Shown piece after piece: positions 1 through 13,076 of a stretch of DNA of 64,000 nt (position 1 is its first letter; every line of letters begins with the position of its first letter). The notes under the pieces were generated by a model that was not told the origin of the DNA, made no database searches, and saw only the letters and a program-made list of their open reading frames with translations. The translations under genes and the position numbers were made by a program. This DNA comes from Chromobotia macracanthus. Lineage: Eukaryota; Chordata; Actinopteri; Cypriniformes; Botiidae. The stretch covers positions 5,812,501 to 5,876,500 of the forward strand of contig JAZGTH010000002.1 in assembly GCA_036877525.1 (NCBI GenBank), in the 5' to 3' direction.

Positions 1-1814
1 TGCATTGCATTGCATTCTTATGTGTACAATGATAAAATTACACAAAAAAATATGATGCAGTGCATTTATTTAAGCTATTATTTGATTGCCTTTTTGATAA
101 CTCAGATGAGTATTTGTGACCTACAAAGTAACTAGTGCGTCAGTGTCTTATCTACAGACCTTGACTCCAAGGTATCCACATCTCATTTTGAAAGCACCAG
201 TTAGAGGAATTCAGGAAATGGTTATTTTCACCATAATTTCAGCTGAAGTTTTGACCTTAATGTTTTTGCTGCATTATTCATGCATTTCACTTTGATTTAA
301 CCAATGTTGTAAAATAGTACAAGGCCCAAAATCCATATTGAGGAAGCACATGTTGACAGGTGACCTGCCAAAATATTCGTAATAAACAGTAAAAAAAAAT
401 ATCTGAAAAAGACTGGTCTTGTGGGATTTAGAGAATGGGATTCTAGCATAGCCTGATGATCATTTCTGTTATGGACAAAACTTTAAGATGGTAAGAAACA
501 GAAGAAATATAAGTCGTTTTTGTACTTGTAGAACGTTTCTCCCTTTGTGCTTGTGTTCATGACAGAATTTTTGGCAAATTTCTGTGAAGTATCCCTATTA
601 AGTCAATTGCCTTGGCCTGTTCTGTATCATGCACTTTTTGTGGCCAGCTTGTTCCCTGCATCAGAAACCCATCTGATGAAAGTTGTCTCCATTCTGACGT
701 GACTCACTCTCACATGTGGTCTCCAGGGAAACATGAGCAAAAGAGGAAATGAACAAGATTAGAGTGTAAAGAACAGGACAAGTGCTGCGTTAGTCTTCTG
801 TGCTGAGTCACTTTTTAAAATGAGCTGTGTTTGTTTGTTTATGTTCTGCCTACCTATGTTTGCATGTTTAGGTTTCCGGAACTGTGTATGCGTGACTGTG
901 GTAGCCCAGTTGCAATCACCTGTGGAAAAAGTGATCATATAATACCTGTTAAATCTGACTGATCAGCAAATCAGATTTCCCATAATGCCAGGTGTAAACA
1001 TTCCCACTCAGAGAGGATAAAGAATAGTTTTGACTTGAGGTTCCTTCTTGCAGATATAAATGTGCAGTTTCAAAATAATCTGTTATTGTGTCCTGTTACA
1101 CCAACAGACTTCAAATCCTAAGTCAACACCAATGTCTAATAGTATGTGGAGACATCTAGTGGTTATTACTCAAATGTGTTTCCAGTTTCTGCACATTTTG
1201 TTACTGTTGTTATGAAATAGTAGTGTGATAAGTTGATTAGATGTTAGTCTTAACCTGTCACCACCCTGTTTACTGATACATATTGCTTAGGAAAATGGAA
1301 GTGCTTTCTCAACCTGGCTAGCTTGTTTTTTATCTGTTTATTTTACTTCATGGCAGTCTATTTTTGTAGGATCACCGCTTTCAGATAAACCTGCTCCTAA
1401 GTGCGTAAAAGCAAAACTGCGGTTGATTTAATGCCTGAGGTCTGTCTATGAGACTATACATATCAATATTCACGTAAGATAATGTTCTTTACAGCAATTT
1501 AAAAACATTCTGAAAATCAGTTTAACCAAATCTTTAAAATGAACTTTCGAAGGATTGAAAGGATGGAAATTTTCAAAAGATTGTCTCATTTGAAGGGGTG
1601 ACATCACTGGTTGACAGTGGGATTTGGTGGTGCTGAAGGGAATTAAAGGTCTGACCTCATAATTGAGTTAAGAGCTTGGCTACTAGAAGGTGCTGTTTGT
1701 TGTCTCATTATCCACTGATAGATGCTTACAAGGGACAAGTGCACTATGTGCATGTTGTAGTTGTCCATATGTAATTGATTAATGCTTTTATGTGTGTGGG
1801 TATTATTCCTCCAG
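1..1814 (+). other. slc23a2: intron of slc23a2 (left part cut by window edge)
   Basis: The first coding exon in the window begins at 1815 after a TCCTCCAG acceptor and is split after the first base of its codon frame, so an upstream exon must exist. I searched this stretch for the preceding exon, expected to encode the segment just before the RLPLFQASAF helix, and did not find it. It is therefore read as intron. No other coding signal was seen; the sequence is AT-rich and unremarkable. Confidence 0.7.
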
Positions 1815-4800
1815 ACTTCCGTTGTTCCAGGCTAGTGCTTTTGCATTTCTCGCTCCAGCCAGAGCTATCCTGTCACTGGATAAATGGAAATGTAACACAA
1901 CAGGTACAAGTCACACAAGCACACACTCCCGTACCCACAGAACTGAAAACCATAATCTGATTATGTTCTTTGTGCAGCTGTTCCTGTATTAAATGGCACA
2001 GAGCTGCCGCACACAGAAGACATCTGGTATCCCAGAATTCGAGAGGTGTGTCTTAACACAAAGAAATAGACTAGCACAGAGCGCAGATAAAGTGTAAACC
2101 TGTGAATCTGTGCAGACAGAGAAGTTAAAACAAAAAATTAGTGTGTGATGATAAGGAACAATATCATCAGATCGACAGAAACTGAAGTACACAAATAATG
2201 AAATCAAATGAAGTAGAAAATCAAGATCTAGAATTGTTTGATCATAATATCAGAGTGAAAGTGACAAAGTTCACTATGGCCTCAAACCCATTTGTAGGCT
2301 GAAAATGAATAGATTTTATTGCACATACCGATTGTTTTAGTATTGATGCTGTTTTTGCAAGTAGATTAGATATTTTTTTTTTTGATCCTGTCTCCAAACA
2401 CTTTTTGGGACTTCTGTACATAAGTCTTTTATAAAACAAGCATCATTACACATTATCTGTTTGTTTATTTGCCTTTTAAAAGGAATTAGTGTAAACAGAA
2501 GTTTATTCTTGGTCCCTGTAGAAACCATAGTGGGCATGAAGTTAAAGCAAATTAAACCAAATTAGATTAAATGGAGTATTAAACTGTCTGGAGGTCTTTG
2601 TCAATGACACTGTTCAATCTTAATGTCTTTTAACTTTTAGCAATCTCTTTATTTTGCACATCTCTCTCTCTCTTTGTTTTGTTCCACGGACATATGCGTT
2701 TGTTCAGATTTACAGTTTCAGTTGCCCTCAGGGAATGACAGATCTTAAATTAGTCCCAACACCCTCAGCTTTCTCTCCCAAAACATCATTTTTTGTAGCA
2801 GCCTGTGGCCAATCTGTTTTTTACAGAGTCTATATAAAGTCAGTGCCTTTACATTTTTTGTTGGTCAGCATGTTCACTTTCTGTGTCCAAATTCAGTTAA
2901 AAAAAACATTATTGGCATGACAGAATTGTTTAGTGTTGCCAAAGCATTTATAGTTACATAGTAATTACAATGTTGTTCAGTAACTAATCTCAGTAACTAA
3001 ACTCTCTGTCTCTCTCTCTGTGTAGATTCAGGGTGCTATTATAGTCTCCTCTCTAATAGAGGTGGTCATTGGGGCCTTGGGTTTACCGGGCGTTCTGTTG
3101 AAGTATATTGGGCCGCTCACCATCACGCCCACTGTCACTCTAATCGGGCTCTCAGGCTTCCAGGCGGCTGGAGAGAGGGCGGGCAAACACTGGGGCATTG
3201 CCATGCTGTGAGTATTGCTAATACACATTTACAGAGATCTCTTGCTTTATGATGTGCACATCATGTGGACTTGCTGCTCTGTTTTTTAACAGAACCATAT
3301 TCCTGGTCCTGCTGTTCTCTCAGTATGCACGGAACATTCAGTTGCCGCTCCCCATCTACAAATCCAAGAAGGGCTGGACCTCGTACCGCCTACAGCTGTT
3401 CAAGATGTTTCCCGTGAGTATCTCCACAATCATCCAAGACAAACACGTCTGTTTGTTTTATTAAATAAATAGTTCACCCAAAAATGAAAATTCTCTCATT
3501 ATAACCTTTGTAACCTTCATGTTGTTCCAAACAGGTATGCTGCTGTTTTTTCAGTGGAACACAAATAGACTGTAGAATCCACTCTTGCCATACAATGACA
3601 GATCATAGGTCCCATGGCTGTCCAGTTTTAAAATAATAATAAAAAAGCCCCTTTAAAGTACCATCAAACAGTCAATGCAAAGTTTTCTGAAGCCATACAA
3701 TAGCTTTGTGTTATTATTTTTCTGTTATTATTATTGCATCATTATTAACCAAAAACCTTGTCACTAAAGCTTATCTTGGTTTGCAAAAATCTTTTGTTGT
3801 TAAAGCAATAAAAGAAAAAATATTGTAAAGCAAAACAGTCCTACACAGCACAATTTTAATTGTAGAAACATTTTTATGAATTATTTATTGAACAATTATA
3901 TGAACAATTTTATGAGCAATTATTGTTTGATTTCAGTATCATCATGGAATAGTAACCAGTATCTTTGCAAAATGAGCTGTAATTTAGGCTATTATCCCAT
4001 TAAGAATTTTTCTAATGATTAGCAGCCTGCTGTCTCTGGCTTCCAGCAGCATTAGTTGGCACTTTTAGGGTCTTGACACCTGGCTGCTCATTATTCACTG
4101 TAACAGAGGCCTTAATGATCATTGTAATGACAATGCTGTTTCACTAACAAGATGTTTTTGCCCCGAAAGCACCAAAGATATTAATAATGAAAATGGGTGG
4201 CAAAAACGGCTGAAATATTCCAGTTAATCTGATGATGAAGAATCAACAGGGAGTGTCGACATTTGCTGTTGTCATCTTGTTTTTGCTTTCATATGCAAGA
4301 AATCTGGGTTTGTCATCAGGATTTTACATAAATTCTTCCTAGATGAGCAAGAAACCCTGAGAGACTTCCATTCTCAGTCTCAGGAGGGCAAGCCCACCAC
4401 CTTGGCCTGGCACATATTTAAAATATATATATACAAAGCTATATAAAGTTTGTTCATACAGTATTATAATGACTTTGTTCAGTGCAAATGCTGTAGGCAG
4501 TGTAAGACAGCCATAATCTGGTAACATTTAAAGCAGTTTTATTTAGTTTATTTCTCTTATGCTTTAGATCATCATGGCGATTCTTGTGTCCTGGTTCTTG
4601 TGTTTCATCTTCACTGTGACCGACGTGTTTCCTCCTGAGAAAGACAAGTATGGATTCTATGCCCGCACAGACGCCCGACAGGGCATCCTGGCAGCCGCTC
4701 CCTGGTTCAGGATACCCTACCCCTGTGAGTCTGAACATGTGTTTGTGCTTTCTCATAGCTTAACTGGTAGAGCATGGAGCTAGCGATGCCAGTGTCCTGG

Positions 4801-7174
4801 AGTTAATTCCCAGGGAACACTCCTACTAAAAATTAAATGCACGTTTTTACGTCACTTCGGATAAAATTGTCTGTCTAATGCATAAACAAATGGTAATGGA
4901 AATGTGCATTAGTTCTTATATTAATGGGGGCATGTGCTGAAATGTTTCTACAGTAAGATGACTTATGACAGTGAGGCATTTGAATGAAATTATGAATCCC
5001 AGATGTTCAAGATTATATATGCAAAATTTGCATTTCTGTGTGCTAAACCTGATGACATTACCCACAATGCTTTGTGTGATGGGTTGTGCGTTGTAGTCCA
5101 ATGGGGGCTGCCCACAGTGACAGCAGCAGGGGTGATTGGAATGCTGAGTGCTGTGGTTGCCAGTATCATCGAGTCTATTGGAGACTATTACGCTTGTGCC
5201 CGTCTCTCTTGTGCCCCTCCACCACCTGTACATGCCATTAACAGGTAAAACACAATCATGCAAACAATTCTTAAACGTAAAATGTAAAACTTAAAAACTG
5301 AATCTTTCGTTTCATCTCTCTTTGTTAGGGGAATTTTTATGGAGGGTATTTCCTGTGTTCTGGATGGCATCTTTGGGACAGGGAATGGCTCCACATCTTC
5401 TAGCCCAAACATTGGAGTGTTGGGCATTACAAAAGTATGGTCCTCTCCCATCAAAATTGTTTTGTTTGTATAGTCTTTCCACTTAACACAAAGCAACCAG
5501 AAACATCACAGCCCCATCTTGGATCAAACTGCAAACTGGTTTTATCATGATTGTAATGCTGGAGCTTGTCTCAAGGGTTTACAGAACAGACCATGTGAAC
5601 AGGCACAAACACCAGCATGTGTTAAACTGCAGTCGCTGTTCTTCAGCGACTGCAGAAGAACATTAACACCCTAATGACCCTTAATACTGAGGAGAGTGGC
5701 ACCTGCGCTTCTGCTGAGCTTCAATTAAAACATAAGTTCTTGACTGGCTATGTGTTCACATAGGGCCATGATCACAGGAACTACTTATTTCATATGACAT
5801 TATTGCACATGTGATAATGACCACACTGCTTAGATTTCAGTGCTTTTAGTATTTATTATATTAATACTGATATTGAGTTCCCTGTGGGAATGAGTAACTG
5901 GCCCGGATTAATATATTAGCTAGTTTGTGATAAAATGTAGTTGTAAAAATGGTTGTAAACATGCCTAAAAATAGTGCATTTTGAGAATCAAGACATTAAC
6001 TGTTCTCTGACTGGTGGACTGTTCTCTGATTGGTGGGTTTCTTTTCTGTCTGTTTCTGTTGGGTAGGTGGGCAGCAGGCGGGTCATTCAGTATGGTGCTG
6101 CTCTGATGCTTATGCTGGGAATGGTTGGTAAATTCAGCGCTTTGTTTGCATCATTGCCAGACCCGGTTCTGGGGGCGCTGTTCTGCACACTGTTTGGCAT
6201 GATCACTGCTGTTGGTCTCTCCAACTTGCAATTTGTGGACCTCAACTCTTCTCGCAATCTCTTTGTCCTCGGTTTTTCCATCTTCTTTGGTTTGGTCCTT
6301 CCTAGCTATCTTAAAGGGAACCCCCTAGTCACTGGTAGATACATACACATGTACACTTACATACCAAAGATGAAACATTTGTAGGTTTGCATGACTTTAG
6401 CCATGAGGAATCAGTAAGGAACCTTGTGCTCTTCTTGTTCTAGGTATATTGCAGATAGATCAGGTGTTGAATGTTCTTCTTACGACTGCAATGTTTGTTG
6501 GGGGTTCTGTGGCATTTGTGCTGGACAACACTATTCCTGGTAGGATCAGTTCTTACAATACATTCATAAAATGCTTTTTCTATTCAATGATCAGAAGATG
6601 CTCTATTGTTTTCATTGTAATGGTGTAAAGCTACTGGTGAGTTGTGGGGCAAAAAAGGGTTCCGGGAACAACAGTGATAAAACGTTGCTAAATGTAACTA
6701 AATTGAATCTAGCTAACTACATAATCATGCATAGTAAAAAAAAAGTATGTTAAGGGTATTTTCAAATGGCACTGTTGGAATGCCATTTAATGTGTGAAGT
6801 AAAATCAGAATTTGAAAGGTTTTGATAAAATCTGAAGCAAAACAATTTTAAAAAAGCATTGCAAAGTTAAGATGTTCACTTTTTTCAGTCTTGTCTATAA
6901 CTCATTTTTTTCTATTTTAGGCTCACCAGAGGAAAGGGGAATCCGCAAGATGAATCGCGGAAACAGCGCATCTAAACGGGATGGAATGGAATCTTACGAC
7001 CTCCCGTTCGGTATGGACTTTCTGCATCGCCATCGCATTTTCCAGTACCTCCCAATCAGCCCCACTTTTACTGACTACAAATGGAGTGTTCTCACCCACG
7101 GCTGCCATGAGCGGAGCAGCAGGAGAGAAGATGACATTCCGACAAAACCAGATCTGGGAGAAAGCGGGGTATAG
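1815..7174 (+). CDS. slc23a2: solute carrier family 23 member 2, sodium-dependent vitamin C transporter (5' partial)
   Basis: Membrane transporter of the nucleobase-ascorbate family; the family member SVCT2 couples Na+ entry to uptake of L-ascorbate at the plasma membrane. Ten coding exons join in frame: 1815-1903, 1978-2045, 3026-3207, 3293-3413, 4568-4724, 5097-5244, 5329-5434, 6067-6334, 6444-6539 and 6921-7174. Together they give 495 residues, against about 650 for the human protein, so roughly the first quarter is outside the window. Visible landmarks: ASAFAFLAPARAILSL helix, sequon-containing loop (NTT, NGT), about ten further hydrophobic helices, and the family signature PNIGVLGITK, which fits [QEP]-N-x-G-x(4)-T-[RKG]. 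The cytoplasmic tail has GMESYDLPFGM and YLPISPTF, which resemble SLC23A2 more than SLC23A1. Location beside rassf2 also matches SLC23A2. No frameshift or premature stop was seen, and all junctions use GT-AG. Confidence 0.93.
3466..3720. mobile_element. inverted-repeat element fragment (cyprinid MITE-like family), slc23a2 intron
   Basis: Starts with ATAGTTCACCCAAAAATGAA and continues with the TGTTGTTCCAAACAGGTATG and TGGAACACAAA blocks. These are recognisable pieces of a very abundant short inverted-repeat element of cyprinid genomes. Related copies lie near 16162, 25725, 54580 and 63683. Only one arm is clear here; the right boundary is approximate. Confidence 0.6.
4750..4905 (+). mobile_element. 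tRNA-derived SINE
   Basis: The head is tRNA-like: an A-box-like TAACTGGTAGAGCATGGAGC and a B-box-like GGAGTTAATTCCC, the latter degenerate against GGTTCGAATCC. It is followed by a tail (CACTTCGGATAAAATTGTCT, then CTAATGCATAA) that matches the usual teleost SINE tail pattern of 'gataaaagcgtctgctaaatgca'. The insertion sits in an slc23a2 intron only about 25 bases after the 5' splice site at 4725. It is not a functional tRNA gene: no anticodon-arm cloverleaf is preserved. Confidence 0.75.
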
Positions 7175-9616
7175 TTTCCAGCACCACTTGAGTTTCAGTG
7201 GAAGAGACTGTAGCAAGGCTTCATTTCAACCCAGTCAGTGCAACCCAAATTTAGCCCTTTATTAAACACCCTCCTACAATTTGTTATCAAGTTTTGCATG
7301 TTGTTGCTCATAAAAAATGTTGACAGCAGAACAGCATGGAAGCTAATCTTATGGTAGGTGTTTCCATGACAACGTTGACTGGATGCAATGCAGGTTGAAC
7401 CTGTATCTCTTTCTCTCTCTGTGTGGGAGGACAAGAGAATACAGACTGATAGTTGGAAATCGTTTTGTAATATCTACTGAATTTCAGATATCAGTGTTTC
7501 TTTATCAGCAGACCTACGTTGTTTCGTATGCGCACAAAGCGTAGTTAGTAGTCACAATGTAGATAATTGGATGAATTAGAATTTGAATTTACAACTACTT
7601 ACGATGTGCCTGTGTGCACGTAGTGTCGACCCTCTCACACGTTCATGTTCATAAACGTGCGATCACAGACATGCTCACACTCATTTCATGCATGTCACTG
7701 GCTGGGATCCTGTTAATGCAAGCAGCTTGTTAAAGTTTATGTAGCAATGCAAGGTTAGTGTGCTTTATATTGTAATTGCACTCTTGTTAAAGCAAGAATT
7801 AACGCACAAAAATGTAATTGAACGTATTTTGCTTGTTCCTAATTTAACTTTCAGTGTCTTTTGCATCTTTCAGAAATCTACTCAGTCTATCAGCATAACT
7901 TTATTAAACTCATCAGATTATAAAGATTTCATTTTAACCCGTTATTTTAAAATTGCCTGTAATTAGTGCTGCTGTGTTGATAAATAGCTGGTGTTAAAGG
8001 GGTGCTAAATGGCCTTTTGTATTAGAGTCAGTATAAAAAAAATCATCGGGTAAAATATATTTCTATCCACCATGTCAAAATTGTAGTCATTGCGTATGTT
8101 TCAGGGATGAACAAAAAGCTGAATGCAGACTGCTATGCAGTAGTTAAAATAAAACAGTGAAAGAATGTATAAACAGTTGATGAAAAAAGAAAGACTAGAA
8201 AAGACAGAATGGAAAGACTCTGTTGAAACCAGTGGTGAAGTTTTTCTTTTAGTCCAGGTCTATCAATAGTATACACTTCTGTATGCCAGGTTTCTGATGT
8301 GTCCTTCATTTGGTGGGACTTATTTGGTCTTCACTGCAGTTGAAGTGTATGTGGTTTATATTGTAAACACTAACAGCACTGCGCATGTGGCCATTTCACA
8401 ACTCTCGCAAACTGTACAAATCCTGTTATTACTGCATTACCACAATCTATAACTATTGCTTACTGCTTTTCGTGTCACAGTAGCTTACATTATTAGCATA
8501 ATTCACGTTGTTGTACACTGTCAGCCATAGTTATAGAATTGCACCTGCAATTTCCACAGAAATTTGGGTTATCTCTTGAGGCAGTGATGTCATGGGTCAC
8601 AGACTGTTCGTTTATGACATCAGCAGGCATGAAAGGGCCAGATATGCATGAGTGCTTTAATTGAGCGCAGTTGTGCTATGACCTCCTGCGGGAAAGTTTA
8701 TTTGGAGCACCACCTGATGGACATTATCTGAATATCACCCTTACACTGCATCCACTTGAGATGCAGAGGTTAATTTTGTTTTATTTTGTTTTAATTAAAT
8801 TATTTATGTACTATGTCTACTATATTTTGATAAATCCCTTTGCTCCCTGCACAACCAGAAGGTTTTAGCAAGATGTGGGAGATTTGCCTAGATTAAATTT
8901 GATCTGATTTAATTTGCAGGTAAATGTCGCTTGTCAGCGCAGGCATAGAAATGGCCATTTTATATTAGTACAGTCCTAAAATGTACAACAGAACTGGTGC
9001 TTCCTCTGTAGCTCATTCCAAGTAACATGTTTATAGGGGTTTTTAAGTTCTTTTTTTATCTGACCTGTAATACTGATGTTATGAGCCAATTTTTGCTTTC
9101 TTTGTCTTTTTTGTTTGTTTCTAACAGAAACCCATATTTATGCAAGGACCATTTCACTTGGTAACGCAATGTTACAACTGTTGCTATGTTTTCATCCTTA
9201 TGTGCATGTTTTACAATTTTGTATGAGGACTTTTAAGTGACAGTATTTGGGACCTTAACATCTGATCTGAGACAGAAATGGAAAATCACTTATTGTTTAG
9301 TGGACAATAGGAACAGAGCCCTGCGGTATTTACACTAATATAAACATTCTAATTCATTCAGTCAAAGCAAACGTCTGATATGGTCAGCATTACAGCTTAT
9401 TGGTAGTCAGGAATCCATGACTATAGCACTTTGTGTCATTACTAAAATTAATATTATAAACAATCAGCACCACAAAGTGTGACATAATGATTGTCTGAGA
9501 GTTGTTTATCCAAAGTTAATGCATTAACTATTCCCCCCATCCCTCCATTTACACCTGTAGTTTTTGCAATGGTGCCAGTTCTCATCTCTTAACCTTTTCT
9601 GCTCCTTGAATTGTTT

Positions 9617-9622
9617 AATAAA
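9617..9622 (+). terminator. slc23a2: candidate polyadenylation signal AATAAA
   Basis: AATAAA hexamer about 2.4 kb after the slc23a2 stop codon, followed within 30 bases by sequence lacking other features. It is one of several candidates; another lies at 9806. Confidence 0.4.
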
Positions 9623-9805
9623 ATGTGATTGAATACAGAACTGATGACTCAAGAATATGGACTTCCTTATAAAGACCTCTCACTTCCTGTGCCAATGATT
9701 CTTCCCTCAATTATAATAGTTTCTATTAAAATATAATCACAAAATTATTTTTTTGGATTACAGATGAGGATGTTGTGAAGCATTTTTCCAGCTGTCTTTA
9801 GCCAA

Positions 9806-9811
9806 AATAAA
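9806..9811 (+). terminator. slc23a2: candidate polyadenylation signal AATAAA
   Basis: AATAAA followed by a TTTATTG-type U-rich stretch within 15 bases, as expected for a cleavage region. Alternative to the 9617 signal. Further AATAAA-like strings near 9920 and 9945 make the true end uncertain. Confidence 0.4.
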
Positions 9812-9835
9812 TGCTTTATTGATGCTAAATTTTGA

Positions 9836-11339
9836 TGTGAGAACATTTTAATAACACAAGGCGATTGGCTGTATCTCAGTATCAGCTGAAATTCAAGTCG
9901 AAAGGTTGTGATAGGTCTTAATAAAGTGGTTGCATAGTGGAAAAAATAATAAACCCTTCAGTTATTTTGAGGGGGACATATCTGAATATACTTGGTCTTT
10001 TTGAGATGTACAATGTTTTTAATGTTTTATTCTTGTTTTTTATATCATTTTGTGTTTATACAGACAAAAAGATGTAAAAAAAATTCATGCATATAATCTT
10101 AAATCGTCATGATGCAAAGTACACTAGTTTGCTAAATTTTTATTTAAAAGTAAAATTCTTTTTCTTTCTGAAATCTGTAGTTCAATTGAATATTTTTGTT
10201 AGCTAGAACTTTTTCATATTGTATTTTTCTAACATTACTTCCTGTTCATGTTAATAGTAACCTAGTACAAATTGAGAAAGAGGTTAAATACATTGACTAT
10301 TATAAATATGACTATATATTGAATTGAGTACAGAGTGTGCTATATCCTTGGACCAGCCATTACAGTTCCTGTAGTAACAGCAGTTTTGTTCCTTGTTGCT
10401 AAAAATATTTATTAAGATGTTTCTGAGCAAACGTGTCTTTGTATTTGTGTGTGTGTGTGTGATTTATTTGCATGATTAAAAGTTCATTTGTTTGCTAAAT
10501 TATAAAACGACATAAAAATGATAAAACTACAGTTAAGGTACTGGAGGCACTGACGTCTATATGTCTTCTTTCGTAATTAAAGTTCGGTTTGTATTATGTG
10601 TGGGCCTATCAGGTTTAGGTGAGGATAAAATGTTGGTTGGTCTGTCTTATATCTGGTGAACTCATTTGGTGTTAGTTTATGCTTGCTCCCTGTCCTTTCC
10701 CCCCGTAGTGTGCTGACCGTGACCGTCTGAGTAAACGCGATTAATCGCGTCGCTGTGTCTGCCCGCACAACACCAGTCTCAATCCGCACTCCAGGAAAGC
10801 AGCCAGAGAGAAAAGTGTGTAACAGACAAGACCTAACTAGTGTATGAAACAGGATAAGCGGGTTACTGTATGCATCCTCGTATTTTAAAATGGTGGCCCT
10901 ACATTAATCCTACTTTTCTGGGAGTTGATTTTTGGAAGAACTATATTGCTTAACATTTTATCAATATCATTACATTTCTGTTGTGTTTGTTTTGCGAAAC
11001 CTTGCTAGGTAAATGGAGTAACAGTTTTATAAAAGCAATAAGCCTGGTGGAGCCATGTTTTACAATGATTTTACAACAGCTAACGGTGTTTCATGAGGTT
11101 TAATGCTTTAATGTGTGTATTTTATCCCACAGGAAGTTCTTTTGGTGCAATCGCCGACTAGTGCAGTCGAATTATACAAATAGAAACGCACAAACAACGA
11201 AGGAATAAAAACCCTCTATATTTACAAATGTAGAAAAGTATCTTGTACTTTTCCTTTAAAAATGTTCCTTTTATAGGCTCCATTAAATTATGATTTTATT
11301 TAGGTTTATTTTTTAGGCCAATCTATTGCCATATACATG
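9836..11339. other. intergenic region between slc23a2 and rassf2
   Basis: No coding exon seen. It holds a short (GT)n tract near 10446-10461, a CpG-containing patch at about 10690-10800 that includes a 16-bp perfect palindrome, and otherwise AT-rich unique sequence. Confidence 0.5.
10735..10750. promoter_or_regulatory. 16-bp perfect palindrome rich in CpG
   Basis: ACGCGATTAATCGCGT reads identically on both strands. It holds four CpG dinucleotides around a central ATTAAT, within otherwise CpG-poor DNA about 0.7 kb upstream of the rassf2 CpG-rich 5' region. It could be a dimeric transcription-factor site or an upstream promoter patch. Function is inferred only from symmetry and position. Confidence 0.35.
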
Positions 11340-11712
11340 ATCGTGTTATTTGAGGGATTTCCCACTGTACGGAGCGCAGATGTATTATCCATCACTAAAG
11401 GAGCAGCGCAAACAAAGGGGCGTCAGCGAGCGCGCTGATTGGTTGGTCTGCGATATGGAGGTCTGTAACAACAGATGGGGTCTTCCTCCTCACACTTCCC
11501 CTAAAACCCTGATTGTTCGCGATATGTGCACAGAGAAGCTCGAACCCGGTCCTGGTTGAAGTGAGTCCTGAATCGGTGCATCGTGATCGTGTTCAGCGGA
11601 GTGTCGGCTGTAGACATAAATCCAGAGATCAGATTTAAACACCTTCACAATCTAATTGGATCGACGTGTTTCGTGACATCGGACATCTGGGGATCGGAGA
11701 TCTACACGCGTG
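11340..11712 (+). promoter_or_regulatory. rassf2: rassf2 CpG-rich promoter and probable untranslated exon 1
   Basis: Local rise in CpG with an inverted CCAAT box (ATTGG at 11438-11442). Two good 5' splice sites follow: TTGAA|GTGAGT at 11561 and GCGTG|GTGAGA at 11712. The first rassf2 coding exon at 16022 opens with an acceptor and 5' UTR, so an upstream untranslated exon is required. This is the only promoter-like stretch between it and slc23a2. Which donor is used, and the start site, are not determinable here. Confidence 0.55.
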
Positions 11713-12981
11713 GTGAGAAGGGGTAGGCTGTGTTCCTCAAGACTTGCCCTCAGTACTTTGGGAGATACAAGCATACTGATGTATCCCCCTGGTTGTCTTA
11801 CGCTGTCATGTGATTGTAACTTTGTAGCGCGATGCGTAATATGATCAGTATTTTGTTGATTGACATTCTTTGCGAATATTTTCCTGGAAATGTAATGTAA
11901 TATTTAGGAGTCAGATGACGGTACTATCTGTACACTGTTGTCAAGCGGATAATATCCCCAGTGTTTAATAGTTATCTACCAGCAGCCCTTGGTAAGACTG
12001 GAGTCGCCTATCATTTACAATAAGAAAGTAACGATGCACTGAATCTGAATTGACTGGACTTGTCATAATCTGGCCAAATTACGTAACGGGTTTTGTCTGT
12101 TTATCCGACCCATTTTGAGGGATCAGTTCCACCGAAATGACAATTCATATAATACACCTTTATGTAATGCCAAACCTGTTTATTTTTATTTCTTTTAAAT
12201 TAATTGTACGCATCTTAAAATTTGTTCACATCTCTGTTCACATTATTGTAAGTATTCAAAAGCCATAATTAAAAAAGCTGTTGCTTTGTCTTTATTTGCT
12301 AAATATATTTATTTGCCTTTCATTGTGTTTCATGGAAAAGATAAATCTGGGCATTCTGCTAAATATTTCCTTTAAGTGAAGAAAAAATTATACAGTTTTA
12401 GTATGACATGAGGGAAAGTAAAATAAAAACATTAATAATCACACCCAAACCTTGAGTGTGACCAACTCACTCACCTAGACACAGACTTAAAGGTGAGATG
12501 GTGGTCATACATTTAAAACGTATTGTAATCTAAACTACTGCACCTAAAAGAGATTTGTAGCTGTTGTTGCAAATGCTAAAAGTTACCAGACTGCTTTAAA
12601 AGGTTACAGACGCAATTTAACTTTAAAGCATGTTAGAATCTCAAACAGATCTGGAAGTCACATTTTCCATTCTGCAGATTGTGAAGTAGCTGTGTACTGT
12701 CTTCTGTCTCACATTTCATAACTCCTCAGGGTCTCATACATAAGAACAGCAGTTGTCTGTAAACACAGTTACTGTGATCAACTGTGCAATCTGCTGAACC
12801 TGTGAAAGAAAGACAGCGAAAAGAGAGGTAGAAGGAGCAGAAGCACGACTTTTGGCATTGTTGGATGAAGCTTGTTGGATCACAAGTATTTTCCAGGTTG
12901 TTGTGATGATTTAAACAATAGCAAGCTATAGAGTTTGTGTGAAGATGCTGGTTGGGGGAGGTGAGGGAATGGTTGGACTTT

Positions 12982-13076
<95 letters not shown>

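Larger units (their letters stand above)
7175..9835 (+). other. slc23a2: slc23a2 3' untranslated region (extent inferred)
   Basis: No splice-flanked coding segment follows the TAG at 7172-7174. The next 2.6 kb is AT-rich with no credible ORF, and polyadenylation hexamers occur at 9617-9622 and 9806-9811. Mammalian SLC23A2 has a multi-kilobase 3' UTR, so a long UTR here is expected. The exact end cannot be fixed from sequence alone. Confidence 0.55.

Noticed and set aside
4750..4820. Possible tRNA gene
   Set aside because: Only A-box and degraded B-box are recognisable and a SINE tail follows, so it is a tRNA-derived SINE rather than a gene.
11350..11559. 69-residue ORF in the rassf2 5' region
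   Set aside because: Lies in the promoter/untranslated exon, does not join in frame to the rassf2 coding exons, and the family start is at 16053.
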